Shown: one piece after another, positions 1-8,652 of the stretch
How positions within the stretch are numbered: the stretch's first letter is position 1
How the letters are laid out: every line of letters starts with the position of its first letter
Assembly (NCBI RefSeq): GCF_030145145.1
Contig: NZ_JAQYWD010000010.1
Coordinates: 79,146-143,145, forward strand
Source of the DNA: Desulfobacula sp.
Lineage (GTDB): Bacteria > Desulfobacterota > Desulfobacteria > Desulfobacterales > Desulfobacteraceae
Length of the DNA stretch: 64,000 nucleotides
Direction: 5' to 3'
Program-made: the position numbers and the translations under genes
The notes under the pieces: generated by a model
Seen by the model: the letters and a program-made list of their open reading frames with translations, nothing else
The model's database searches: none
Told to the model about the DNA's origin: nothing

Positions 1-110
1 AGCCTGAGGACTTTTGAGTTGCCTTGGTTAAAGCTTTACCACTAACGGAATGGATAAATATTCGACTTTCGTCGTTATTTGTTATTGTATTTAAGAATAT
101 GGAGAGACTG

Positions 111-866
111 ATGAGACTTAAAGATAAAGTATGTATAATAACAGGTGCCGGGCAAGGCATCGGAAAATATTATGCAAAAAAGCTTGCAGGAAAAGGCGCC
201 AAAATAGTTGTTGCTGAATATAATGAAGAAAGTGGTCAGGCTGCAGCCAATGAAATCACTTCAAACGGTAACGAGGCTTGTTTTATACAGACGGATGTTT
301 CCAATGAGAATAGCACGATCAACATGGCAGAAAAGACCGTTCAAAAATATGGCAGAATTGATGTGTTAATCAATAATGCTGCCATTTTTGCGAGTTTGGG
401 GTTCAAATCGTATGACCAGATTCCTGTCGATGAGTGGGATCGAGTAATGGCGGTCAATCTAAAGGGCTTATGGTTTTGTTGCAAAGCAGTAATTCCGTAT
501 ATGAAGGAACAAAAAAAAGGGAAAATAATCAACACCTCCTCCTCCGCTTGGGATTTGGGTAGGGCACAGTATCTCCACTATGTGACTTCCAAAGCCGGTG
601 TTGTCGGCTTTACAAGAGGCCTAGCAAAAGAAGTTGGGGATTGGGATATCAATGTGAATTGTGTTTCATATGCAGGTGTTATTACGGAGATTGAGCGAGA
701 AAGCTATAATACTGATGCCCAACAATGGGTAATGAACCAACAGTGTATCAAGCGACCGGGGGCTCCAAATGAATTGGTGGGAACCATTATTTTTTTGGCA
801 TCAGATGATAGTGATTTTATAAGCGGACAAACCATACATCCAAATGGTGGATTTTATTTTCATTAA
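111..866 (+). CDS. Short-chain dehydrogenase/reductase (SDR)
   Basis: A 251-residue classical SDR, a cytosolic NAD(P)-dependent alcohol/ketone oxidoreductase. The N-terminus has the TGAGQGIGK nucleotide-binding glycine motif, followed by the NNAA motif, a catalytic Ser in NTSSSA and the YxxxK pair in YVTSK. The C-terminus (GQTIHPNGGF) is typical of the family. I place the start at 111 because GGAGAG lies just upstream. The open frame reaches back to 24, but those residues do not look like SDR. The gene leads an AT-rich + strand group with an AOR-family enzyme and TRAP transporters, so it may oxidise a transported hydroxy acid or alcohol. The substrate cannot be read from the sequence. Confidence 0.9.
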   Translation: MRLKDKVCIITGAGQGIGKYYAKKLAGKGAKIVVAEYNEESGQAAANEITSNGNEACFIQTDVSNENSTINMAEKTVQKYGRIDVLINNAAIFASLGFKSYDQIPVDEWDRVMAVNLKGLWFCCKAVIPYMKEQKKGKIINTSSSAWDLGRAQYLHYVTSKAGVVGFTRGLAKEVGDWDINVNCVSYAGVITEIERESYNTDAQQWVMNQQCIKRPGAPNELVGTIIFLASDDSDFISGQTIHPNGGFYFH

Positions 867-912
867 AATCGAATGGGTTTTGCTGATCAAAATCCTAAGC
901 ACGGTATAGGAG

Positions 913-1066
913 ATGAAAATGGAAGGAACTTTTACAACCGATAGGTGTTGCATTAACTCCACACATTTCAAGGAGGCAGGCCCTAAGGAAAATTCACACT
1001 ATATTTTATGGATGTGTTGTTAAAAGCGGCTTAAAAAACGGAGGACATAATTTAAAATTTTTTTAA
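913..1066 (+). pseudogene. Remnant of a DapA/N-acetylneuraminate lyase-type gene (N-terminus only)
   Basis: The 300 bases between the SDR and AOR genes hold a broken reading frame. ATG codons at 913 and 919 follow an AGGAG. Frame 919 starts MEGTFTT; shifting by one base near 937 gives PIGVALTP, followed by about 35 more codons to a stop near 1066. An N-terminal PxGVxLTPF-like segment is typical of the dihydrodipicolinate synthase/N-acetylneuraminate lyase superfamily. Only about 45 codons survive, with a frameshift and no barrel, so this would be a decayed remnant. The resemblance rests on a short stretch and is tentative. Confidence 0.35.
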
Positions 1067-1167
1067 CGTTAGGTTGACCCCAAAGGTATATGAGAAATTA
1101 TGGAAAATGGGAAAACAGCCTATGAGACATGATTATTTTTAATTGACTACATCAGGAGTGAATATTC

Positions 1168-3012
1168 ATGGGAATAAAAAAATTAAGAGGATATACAGGA
1201 AAACTTTTAAGGGTCGACCTAACGGATGAAAGTTCAAGGATTGAATATATAGGAGAAGAAATATATCGAAAGTATATAGGCGGAGCCGGACTTGGGATAA
1301 AAATACTTTATGATGAAGTGCCACCGAAAATATCGTGGTCCGATCCTGGAAACAGACTTGTTTTTGCAACAGGGCCTTTAAATGGAACAAGCATCCCCGG
1401 CTCCGGGACAATATGCGCAGTGAGCAAAGGTTGTTTGACAAACGGGGGGGCATCCAGTCAAGCCAACGGTTTTTTTGGGGCTTACCTCAAATTGTCTGGA
1501 CTGGATGTGGTGGTCATACAAGGTGCAGCATCAAATTGGAAATATCTATACATTCATGATGGGAAGGTTGAAATAAAAAATGCTGACCATTTGCTTGGTA
1601 AGAACACTGATGAAACAGAACAGGTGATCAAAGATGAATTTGGTAAAAAAGATAGTAACATTAGTGTATACAGCATTGGGCCGGCTGGAGAAAATCTTGT
1701 AAAATACGCCATGATATCTGGGGACCGCGGGCATGTTTTGGCACATAATGGATTGGGCGCCATAGCCGGTTCCAAAAAATTAAAAGCGATTGCAGTGGAA
1801 CGGGGAAAAGCGAAAGTATTGATAAAGGATCCAACCGGTCTCGCAGCATTGGCTAAACAAATTAGCAAGCAGGCAAAAGAACATCCTATTTATGGACAAA
1901 TACATAAATACGGCACATCTGTGCTGTGGCCTATGCTTGCAAAAAACGGTTTGCTACCGGTTAAGAATTTGACTACGAATATTTTTCCCCATCCTGAAAG
2001 ATTTTCTAGAGAATATTATAAAGACAAGTATGAAATGAAGCGAATTAGGTGTTGGGCCTGCCCGCTTCATCATGTGCAGCATATAAAAATAAAAAAAGGG
2101 GATATTGATAAAGTAGGGATGAAAGATCCTGAATACGAGTGTTCAGCTGCTTGGAGTTCATTAATCGGAAACGAAGATTTTGAATCCTCGGCAATATTAA
2201 GTGATCTTGCTGACCGCCTTGGTCTTGATTCTAACGAAGCCGGGTGGACTATGGCACTGACGATCGAATGTTATGAGAAAGGGATCTTGAAAAAAAAGGA
2301 TACTGACGGGATACCAATGAACTGGGGTAATGTGGAAGCTGTTAAGGAAATGTTGAAAAAGATCGCAAATCGAGATGGCTTTGGAGACATAATGGCTGAA
2401 GGCGTCATGCATGCGGCCAAGAAAATTGGTGGAGAAGCCCCTTCTTTGGGTGTTTATTTGAATAGAGGCCATAGCCCCCGGACTCATGATGCAAGGGCCC
2501 GGTGGGGAGATATGCTCGATTATGCAACAAGCGGGGTAGGAACTAGTGAAAGTAATTCTGTATCGATGGAGGAACCATTTTTGCCCCAAAATGTCGCTTT
2601 ATCGGTTAAAAAAGGTAAAATAAGAGAATTTGTAGATTCTCTTGTTGTGTGCAACATTGCAACAATGACATATGCTGGAACTGACATAGTGACTTTGATT
2701 GAGGCGCTCAACTTGGTAACAGGATGGGGATATAGTTTAAATGATGCTATTGAGATGAGCGAGAGGGTTGCAAACCTTTTCCGGGTTTTCAATATCCGAC
2801 ATGGTCACAAACCAGAGCATGAATGCCCATCAGTTCGTTACAGTTCTGTGCCAGTGAACGGCCCCATGAAAGGAATAAATATTAGAGAACATTGGGAAAC
2901 CATGATTCAGGAATATTATAAGCTCATGGGATGGGATCTGAAATCTGGAAATCCCTTACTAGAAACACTTGAACGTTTAGAACTCGAATTTACAATCACC
3001 GATATTTATTAA
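1168..3012 (+). CDS. Aldehyde ferredoxin oxidoreductase family protein (tungsten/molybdopterin)
   Basis: A 614-residue member of the AOR family, cytosolic enzymes that use a bis-tungstopterin and one 4Fe-4S cluster to oxidise aldehydes (or catalyse related carboxylate chemistry) with ferredoxin. The N-terminal AOR_N domain is clear (GYTGKLLRVDL, KYIGGAGLG, ATGPLNG). The cluster region reads C295-W-A-C298-P-L-H-H302, and C495 lies in the late DSLVVC segment. Compared with the usual CxxCxxxC...C pattern, the third cysteine is His302. Length is normal for the family (about 600). It lies between an SDR and a TRAP operon, which suggests oxidation of an imported compound. The aldehyde or acid substrate is unknown. 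Confidence 0.9.
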   Translation: MGIKKLRGYTGKLLRVDLTDESSRIEYIGEEIYRKYIGGAGLGIKILYDEVPPKISWSDPGNRLVFATGPLNGTSIPGSGTICAVSKGCLTNGGASSQANGFFGAYLKLSGLDVVVIQGAASNWKYLYIHDGKVEIKNADHLLGKNTDETEQVIKDEFGKKDSNISVYSIGPAGENLVKYAMISGDRGHVLAHNGLGAIAGSKKLKAIAVERGKAKVLIKDPTGLAALAKQISKQAKEHPIYGQIHKYGTSVLWPMLAKNGLLPVKNLTTNIFPHPERFSREYYKDKYEMKRIRCWACPLHHVQHIKIKKGDIDKVGMKDPEYECSAAWSSLIGNEDFESSAILSDLADRLGLDSNEAGWTMALTIECYEKGILKKKDTDGIPMNWGNVEAVKEMLKKIANRDGFGDIMAEGVMHAAKKIGGEAPSLGVYLNRGHSPRTHDARARWGDMLDYATSGVGTSESNSVSMEEPFLPQNVALSVKKGKIREFVDSLVVCNIATMTYAGTDIVTLIEALNLVTGWGYSLNDAIEMSERVANLFRVFNIRHGHKPEHECPSVRYSSVPVNGPMKGINIREHWETMIQEYYKLMGWDLKSGNPLLETLERLELEFTITDIY

Positions 3013-3030
3013 CAGCAAGATACGAAACCG

Positions 3031-3044
3031 TTCCTTTAAAGGAA
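3031..3044. promoter_or_regulatory. 14-bp perfect palindrome between AOR and dctP
   Basis: TTCCTTTAAAGGAA is a perfect uninterrupted palindrome 19 bases after the AOR stop and about 200 bases before dctP. It could be a protein-binding site or half of a weak terminator, since no T-run follows. Nothing else is recognisable in the 3013-3247 gap except the dctP ribosome-binding site. Confidence 0.3.
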
Positions 3045-3247
3045 GCGTGAACAAAGGTAAGCATAAAGAGGATCATCTGATTTGGCTTAAAATCGTATGT
3101 GGTATTAATTGGGAAGAAATAATATATAGAAATATATTCCACGATAAAGAATTTGAAATTGAAAGGAGGTGAATAAGACCACCGGTAAGGTAGCAATGCT
3201 CTATAACTTTAAGCGGATTAACCTTAATGACAAGGAGATGTACCAAA

Positions 3248-4267
3248 ATGAAAAGAAAACCTTTTATAGTGACCGTTTCTTTAATAATGACTTCTTTGGT
3301 GTTTGTACTGTTAGATTATAAACCATCAATAGCTCAGACAGTTAATTTGAACTACGCTAATTTTCCACCTGCCTCTACCTTTCCTTGTGTGCAAATGGAA
3401 AGATGGAAAACTGAGGTTGAAAAGCGTACAAATGGCCGTGTAAAAATAAACACTTTTCCTGGTGGTACGCTCCTGAATGCTAAAAATATGATTAACGGTG
3501 TAATTTCAGGCGTTGCTGATATAGGTTGCCTGTGTATGGCATACCAGCCTGGTCGTTTCATAGTAACGAACGCGACGGGGTTACCCCTTGGATTATCCAA
3601 TGCCCGGATAGGAAGTCTTGTTTTATGGGAAATATATAAAAAGTATAAACCCAAAGCATTTTCAAAAGTTAAGGTGCTGACAATGTTCAATACGGCTCCT
3701 TCAAACATTATGTCCAAAAAACCAATCCGAACACTGCAGGATTTGAAAGGTTACGAATTGAGAGCTTCTGGTAATGCAGCAATTGCCCTTGGCCTCTGGG
3801 GGGGAGCTGCCGTTGGAATGCCAATGTCCCAAACACCGGAAGCATTACAGAAAGGTACCGTCCAAGGTTTGTTTACAGCGCTTGAGGTTATGAAAGATTT
3901 TAAATTTGCAGAATATTTAAAATATGTAACAAGGACCGATACCCTTATGTATCCGTTTGCCGTCGTTATGAATAAAAATGCATGGAATAAGCTACCTAAG
4001 GATGTGCAAAAAGTATTTGACAACTTGAGTGCTGAACAATCAGAGTGGACAGGCAACTACATGGATAAACACGTCGAAGAGGCAATACAATGGTCTAAAG
4101 AAAACCATAATCTAGAAATCATACAATTACCAAAAGAAGAAAAGGAAAACTGGGATAGGATATTAGAACCTATGATCACTGACTGGATAGAAGAAGCAAA
4201 AGAAAAGGAATTGCCTGGTGAAGCAATTATAAAAGATATAAAAGCTTTTTCAACCCAGTTTAAATAG
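3248..4267 (+). CDS. dctP: TRAP transporter solute-binding protein (DctP family), system 1
   Basis: A 339-residue periplasmic binding protein. It starts with a signal peptide (MKRKPFIVT..., hydrophobic core, SIAQ before the mature part) and continues as a DctP fold: LNYANFPPAS, then RWKTEVEKRTNGRVKINTFP, and a C-terminal IxDWIEEAKEK helix. DctP proteins capture small organic acids and hand them to the DctQM permease. The start at 3248 is chosen because AAGGAG sits 10 bases upstream and the signal peptide begins there; the frame is open back to 3227. The matching permease begins about 490 bases downstream. The ligand is not predictable. Confidence 0.93.
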   Translation: MKRKPFIVTVSLIMTSLVFVLLDYKPSIAQTVNLNYANFPPASTFPCVQMERWKTEVEKRTNGRVKINTFPGGTLLNAKNMINGVISGVADIGCLCMAYQPGRFIVTNATGLPLGLSNARIGSLVLWEIYKKYKPKAFSKVKVLTMFNTAPSNIMSKKPIRTLQDLKGYELRASGNAAIALGLWGGAAVGMPMSQTPEALQKGTVQGLFTALEVMKDFKFAEYLKYVTRTDTLMYPFAVVMNKNAWNKLPKDVQKVFDNLSAEQSEWTGNYMDKHVEEAIQWSKENHNLEIIQLPKEEKENWDRILEPMITDWIEEAKEKELPGEAIIKDIKAFSTQFK

Positions 4268-4428
4268 AAAAGGGGTTTATTTAAAAAAAGCAAAATGTTT
4301 ATAGAATACGGCAGGTAGCTAATTTAAGGCGCTGTGTCAAAATCGTCCATGACAGAGTTGGGCAATCATAGGTATGAATAGCAAGTGCAAATAATGTATA
4401 TTTTTAGTGGCCGATTTATTTATGTCTT

Positions 4429-4463
4429 TTTGCCTAAAGCAAACTAAAGTTTCTTTAGGCAAA
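4429..4463 (+). other. Stem-loop in the dctP-dctQ gap
   Basis: TTTGCCTAAAG (4429-4439) and CTTTAGGCAAA (4453-4463) form a perfect 11-bp stem with a 13-base loop and no following T-run. A stable hairpin after a binding-protein gene often protects the upstream mRNA or reduces read-through to the permease; it could also be an operator. The rest of 4268-4565 shows nothing codable. Confidence 0.45.
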
Positions 4464-4565
4464 CGCTGATAAGATTCAGAAAATCAGGGGTACCGTGCGT
4501 TGGTTCTGTTTGCAGTCCTATTATTATTTTAACAGTATTTATATAATACTACTCAGGAGGGTAAA

Positions 4566-4769
4566 ATGAAGAAATTTTTTTTCATTAGCCTGTTAATAGT
4601 GAGTCTAATCTTGTTTCCACTGATAATCTTGGCGGAAAGCGATATGGGCCAGGCCATTGTTAAAAATAAAGCTATCAACATCGTCATTTGCGGCAGTATG
4701 AAAGTCCTGCCTCCATTTATTGAAAATGCTGATTTTAATAAGGACAAGGTACGCTATGAATTTCATTAA
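4566..4769 (+). CDS. Small exported protein of unknown function overlapping dctQ
   Basis: A 67-residue ORF with a strong ribosome-binding site (AGGAGGG, 7 bases upstream of ATG) and a clear signal peptide (MKKFFFIS..., about 20 hydrophobic residues, then ILAES). The mature part is only about 45 residues and has no motif I recognise. Its 3' end overlaps the dctQ start at 4756 by 14 bases, an arrangement typical of translational coupling. It may be a small periplasmic accessory of TRAP system 1, a leader whose translation opens the dctQ start, or the remnant of a longer exported protein. Confidence 0.55.
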   Translation: MKKFFFISLLIVSLILFPLIILAESDMGQAIVKNKAINIVICGSMKVLPPFIENADFNKDKVRYEFH

Positions 4770-5244
4770 GGCTCTAAATAGCAGGCTGAATAAAGTTTCA
4801 TTGCAGATTGCCGGGTTTTTTTTGATAGCGATGATTCTGATTAGCTGCGGAAATGTTTTTTTAAGAATTGTTTGGATGCCTATTAAAGGCACATATGAAC
4901 TGCTTGGTTTTTTTAGTGCCTTGGCTGCGGCCATGGCACTCGGTTATACCCAAATTAACCGCAACCACGTGGCCGTTGATATTTTGATCACACGGCTTCC
5001 CAAAAAAACAAGCAAGATCATTGACGGTTTCAGCTGTCTTATTGGTTGCCTGTTTTTCATTATTGCAGGCTGGCAAGTCTTTGAATGTGCGGAAATTTTA
5101 CGCGAGTCCGGTGAAGTTACGGAAACACTAAGGATAATCTACTACCCCTTCACCTATGTTATGTCGATGGGGTTTTTTCTATTATCCTCAACATTGTTTG
5201 TCCAGTTTCTAACCTTGTTTGATAGAGAAGAAGGAGAGAAGTGA
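4756..5244 (+). CDS. dctQ: TRAP transporter small permease (DctQ), system 1
   Basis: A 162-residue inner-membrane protein with four predicted membrane segments and the DctQ-typical VFLRIVW and GYTQINRNHVAVDILI region. DctQ joins the binding protein to the large DctM subunit. The start at 4756 is inferred from alignment with DctQ proteins and from overlap with the preceding small ORF; the frame extends upstream to 4720 with no DctQ-like residues. The stop is 1 base before the dctM start codon. Confidence 0.88.
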   Translation: MNFIKALNSRLNKVSLQIAGFFLIAMILISCGNVFLRIVWMPIKGTYELLGFFSALAAAMALGYTQINRNHVAVDILITRLPKKTSKIIDGFSCLIGCLFFIIAGWQVFECAEILRESGEVTETLRIIYYPFTYVMSMGFFLLSSTLFVQFLTLFDREEGEK

Positions 5245-5245
5245 A

Positions 5246-6550
5246 ATGGATTTGCTTTATGTCGGCCTTTTAGGAATAGTGATTTTGATTTTACTTCTTT
5301 TTGTTTTGGGCATGCCTGTAGGTTTTACTATGGCTGTTGTCGGATTTTTAGGTTTTGGGTATGTTATTTCCTTTGAAGCGGCTCTGGGTATGATCGGTAC
5401 TGATCTATGGAGCACCTTTTCAAGTGACGGCTTTACAGTCATTCCCCTTTTTATCTTCATGGGGTTCTTGTCATTTAATACGGGAATTGCTGAACGGCTT
5501 TACCTTAGCGCATACAAGTGGTTTGGCCACTGGCGAGGCGGGCTAGCCATTGCCACCATCGGAGCCTGTGAGATGTTTGCCGCCATTTGTGGGTCCAACA
5601 CGGCCACCGCAGCGACCATGGGTGCCGTTGCACTGCCGCAGATGAAAAAATATAAGTATGATATGGGTTTGAGCGCTGCTTCCGTAGCAATTGGTGGCGC
5701 CCTAGGAACCGTCATGCCGCCAAGCGTTGTGCTGATTATAATTGCACTGCAAACCGAGCAATCGATCGTAGATTTGTTTTTCGCCGGGATAATCCCAGCT
5801 CTACTGATGGGTCTACTGTTGATTGTTACAGTCTACATTCTGTGCCTATTTAATAAAAGCCTTGGCCCAGCGGGCCCTAAAACTTCATTTGGGGAAAAAA
5901 TTCAATCTCTCTACTCCGTCGCGGAGGCTCTCGCCATATTCATCCTTGTTTTGGGAGGTCTCTATGCCGGCTTTTTTACACCAACCGAAGCCGGTGCCAT
6001 GGGTGTATTTTTCACTTTGTGTGTGTCCCTCGTCGGTAAACGGCTCACCATGAAAAAGGTCATTGATGCGATGGATAGCACACTAAAAATATCGTGTATG
6101 GTGTTCATGCTAGTGTCAGGCGCCATTATCTTCGGTCGGTTCCTTGCCGTGACTCGCTTACCCTTTGAAGTAGCCAGTTTTATTTCTGGGCTCTCAATGC
6201 CAAGCTACCTGATTCTAACCTTTATTTTGATCATTTATCTGATTGGTGGGTGCTTCATGGATTCACTCGGCTTTTTGGTCCTGACCATCCCAATTTTTTT
6301 CCCCCTTGCAACCGCTTTGGGTTTTGATCCCATCTGGTACTCGATCATTCTAACCCTCGTTACGACCATGGGGGCAATTACCCCGCCGGTGGGGGTAAAT
6401 ATTTATGTCGTAAAGGCGTTGGACCCTGATATACCATTAGAAGATATTTTCAAGAGCATCAGTTTTTTTATGCTGGCATGCGTTATTACGATTATCATGC
6501 TATTTATTTTTCCGGATTTGGTTCTGTTTTTACCACGCATGTTAAAATAA
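5246..6550 (+). CDS. dctM: TRAP transporter large permease (DctM), system 1
   Basis: A 434-residue, multi-span inner-membrane transporter that drives ion-coupled uptake for the DctP-bound substrate. Family signatures are present in order: VLGMPVGFTMAVVG near the start, CGSNTATAATMGAVALPQM, GGALGTVMPPSVVLIIIA, FFTPTEAGAMG and the late ITPPVGVNIYVV. Start 5246 follows AAGGAGAG by 7 bases and immediately follows the dctQ stop. Length is normal for DctM (about 430). Confidence 0.93.
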   Translation: MDLLYVGLLGIVILILLLFVLGMPVGFTMAVVGFLGFGYVISFEAALGMIGTDLWSTFSSDGFTVIPLFIFMGFLSFNTGIAERLYLSAYKWFGHWRGGLAIATIGACEMFAAICGSNTATAATMGAVALPQMKKYKYDMGLSAASVAIGGALGTVMPPSVVLIIIALQTEQSIVDLFFAGIIPALLMGLLLIVTVYILCLFNKSLGPAGPKTSFGEKIQSLYSVAEALAIFILVLGGLYAGFFTPTEAGAMGVFFTLCVSLVGKRLTMKKVIDAMDSTLKISCMVFMLVSGAIIFGRFLAVTRLPFEVASFISGLSMPSYLILTFILIIYLIGGCFMDSLGFLVLTIPIFFPLATALGFDPIWYSIILTLVTTMGAITPPVGVNIYVVKALDPDIPLEDIFKSISFFMLACVITIIMLFIFPDLVLFLPRMLK

Positions 6551-6792
6551 ATAGGATTTATTAGATAGGCGTTTTTTGTCTTAGTTGAAGCACGGCAAAA
6601 TATTTAACAGCTGAAAAATACTTTCGGCTCGGCACGATTTTAATGCACTGTATCCTTGCCGGGAGTGCTTAAAATTAAAATATTACGGAAAACGAAATGC
6701 TGATTGACTTATTTTTGCTGCTTAGTTGATCAGCTTAAAATTGAAGCTTCTCATTTCGGGTAATAAATGAGCAATAATATCCATTTTTTTTG

Positions 6793-6842
6793 TTGACATG
6801 AGGATATAAGCCATATTAATATGTCTGACAAATAGACATATT
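6793..6842 (+). promoter_or_regulatory. Putative promoter with 25-bp inverted-repeat operator upstream of TRAP system 2
   Basis: The 6551-6998 gap has no ORF. It contains TTGACA (6793-6798), a weak -10 (TATTAA 6814-6819 or TTAATA 6816-6821), and a perfect inverted repeat AATATGTCT (6818-6826), 7-base spacer, AGACATATT (6834-6842). A dyad overlapping the -10/start region is where a repressor would bind. No regulator gene is nearby, so the factor is unknown. The 150 bases from here to dctP would be leader. Confidence 0.5.
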
Positions 6843-6998
6843 GACTTTTTGCCTAGTTCTTTGAAGCATCAGCTAAAGCAAAAAGCATGAGGGTTTATAT
6901 GGAACTCAGATAGATAAAAGAGATGTAATACGCCAAGGTTGCGTTATCGACTACGCGTAAATGCCATTTTTAATAATTTATTCAGAAAGGAGTAATCA

Positions 6999-8048
6999 AT
7001 GAAAAGAGGACATTTTGCGAGTGTAGTAGGTTGTTGTTTATTGGTGGGGCTGATGGCCCTGATTGTTATACCGGCCATGGCCGAAGCAAAACCCATCGTT
7101 TTAAAATTTGGAACCTGGATGCCCGAGAGGCATGAGACAAGCAAGCAGTCACGCTGGTGGGCAGAGCAGATAACCATGCGAACCGACGGTAATCTCAAAT
7201 TTCAATTTTTCTATGGAGGAGTTCTCGGAAAAGGCAAAGACCAGTTGGACGGATTGAAATATGGAATATTCGATGTCGGTCCTATCTTGCCGGCATACGA
7301 CCCTGCTAAATCACCACTCTGGACCATACCCTACATTCCTTGGGCGATTCCCGATCCATGGGTCAGGATGATGTCAGTGAACGAAGTTTCAAGGCTTCCG
7401 GAAATGAAAAAAGAACTTGAAATGTGGGATACCATGTTTTTGTTCCCCTATGCACTGGGAGATATTTATCATCTCTGGACCACTAAAAAACCGGTTGCCG
7501 GAATTAATGACTTAAAAGGACTGAAAATTCGTTCCCTCGGTGAGATGGCTAAATCACTCAATGCCATTGGATCCAGTCCCGTTTCAGTGCCCATGCCGGA
7601 AGTTTATGACGCTTTGTCTAAGGGGATTTTTGATGGAGGCTGCTTTGCTACAGCACCTGTAATGGGCTATAAGTTATATGAAGTTTGTAAATTTAAAAGC
7701 ACTATAAGGCTTGGTATGGGCGGCCCCATTTGGGTTATGAAAAAAAGTGTTTTCGAGAAATTACCTGACCAGATGAAAAAAGTAATCCAGGATGTTTCAC
7801 TGGAAATGGCAAAACATATGGCTGAGAAGGAAGTTGAATTTTTGAAGAAAGCTGATGATGCTTTCAAGAGTGCCCATGTAAAAATCTTGAACTTTCCCGC
7901 GGAAGACCAGCGCGAATACGAAAAAATAGCAGTCATGCCTGTAATAGAAGACTGGATAAAAGACAAAGAAAAGAAAGGATTAGAAGGAAGAAAAGTTTGG
8001 GAAACTCTCAAAGATGCCGCGTTAAGATATGAAAAAATAAAAAATTAA
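6999..8048 (+). CDS. dctP: TRAP transporter solute-binding protein (DctP family), system 2
   Basis: A 349-residue periplasmic binding protein with a signal peptide (MKRGHFASVV..., hydrophobic core, AMAEA) and DctP features: LKFGTWMPERHETSK, the LKGLKIRSLG segment before the ligand-contact loop, and a C-terminal VIEDWIKDKEKKG helix. AGAAAGGAG lies 7 bases upstream of ATG. It differs clearly in sequence from the DctP at 3248, so it likely binds another ligand. It starts a second complete dctPQM set after a 448-base gap that carries its own putative promoter. Confidence 0.93.
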   Translation: MKRGHFASVVGCCLLVGLMALIVIPAMAEAKPIVLKFGTWMPERHETSKQSRWWAEQITMRTDGNLKFQFFYGGVLGKGKDQLDGLKYGIFDVGPILPAYDPAKSPLWTIPYIPWAIPDPWVRMMSVNEVSRLPEMKKELEMWDTMFLFPYALGDIYHLWTTKKPVAGINDLKGLKIRSLGEMAKSLNAIGSSPVSVPMPEVYDALSKGIFDGGCFATAPVMGYKLYEVCKFKSTIRLGMGGPIWVMKKSVFEKLPDQMKKVIQDVSLEMAKHMAEKEVEFLKKADDAFKSAHVKILNFPAEDQREYEKIAVMPVIEDWIKDKEKKGLEGRKVWETLKDAALRYEKIKN

Positions 8049-8143
8049 TCTTAATATTTAAGGCGGTGATAATATTCGGCAAATGCCTCTTCTTGATGTA
8101 AGGGGACTGCATATTCTCAATTTTGATTAGGAGATATCCACAA

Positions 8144-8650
8144 TTGAAACATCTACTAAGGCTCATGGGAAAATCCACAGATGCCATCGAAAAGGGATCA
8201 AACGCCTGTTCGGGATGGTTGATTATTTGTTTGTTATTAATTGTGACTGCAGATGTTTCCTATCGATTTGTATTTAATAAGACCATTGCAGGGGCATATA
8301 GTCTTTCAGAATTAATAATGGTGGGTATATGTTTTCTTTCAATGTCTTATACCCAAAAGGAAAAAGGTCATGTCGCAGTGGATTTTTTCATTCTTAAACT
8401 GGAAGGCCGAACCTTACACTTTGTGGAAATAACATCTTCCCTCATGTCAATAATAATATCATTCCTTTTGTTTTATCGCTCTGCCGTAGAGGCCCGAATA
8501 GCAGTTAAAATAGATCTTGTCACATCTGGAATTGTTAACTGGCCGGCATGGCCCTTAAAAATAATTGTAGCATTTGGGTTCTTGATGTTGACGATCAGGA
8601 TAGCCATCCAGATCAAACAGCAGATTTATTTGATTAGAATGGGGGATTAA
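8144..8650 (+). CDS. dctQ: TRAP transporter small permease (DctQ), system 2
   Basis: A 168-residue membrane protein with four hydrophobic segments and the DctQ region ADVSYRFVFNKTIAGAYSL followed by KGHVAVDFFILKL. I choose the TTG at 8144, which has TAGGAGA about 10 bases upstream; ATG 8165 is the alternative, and the frame is open back to 8123. It ends 2 bases before dctM. Confidence 0.85.
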   Translation: MKHLLRLMGKSTDAIEKGSNACSGWLIICLLLIVTADVSYRFVFNKTIAGAYSLSELIMVGICFLSMSYTQKEKGHVAVDFFILKLEGRTLHFVEITSSLMSIIISFLLFYRSAVEARIAVKIDLVTSGIVNWPAWPLKIIVAFGFLMLTIRIAIQIKQQIYLIRMGD

Positions 8651-8652
8651 TA

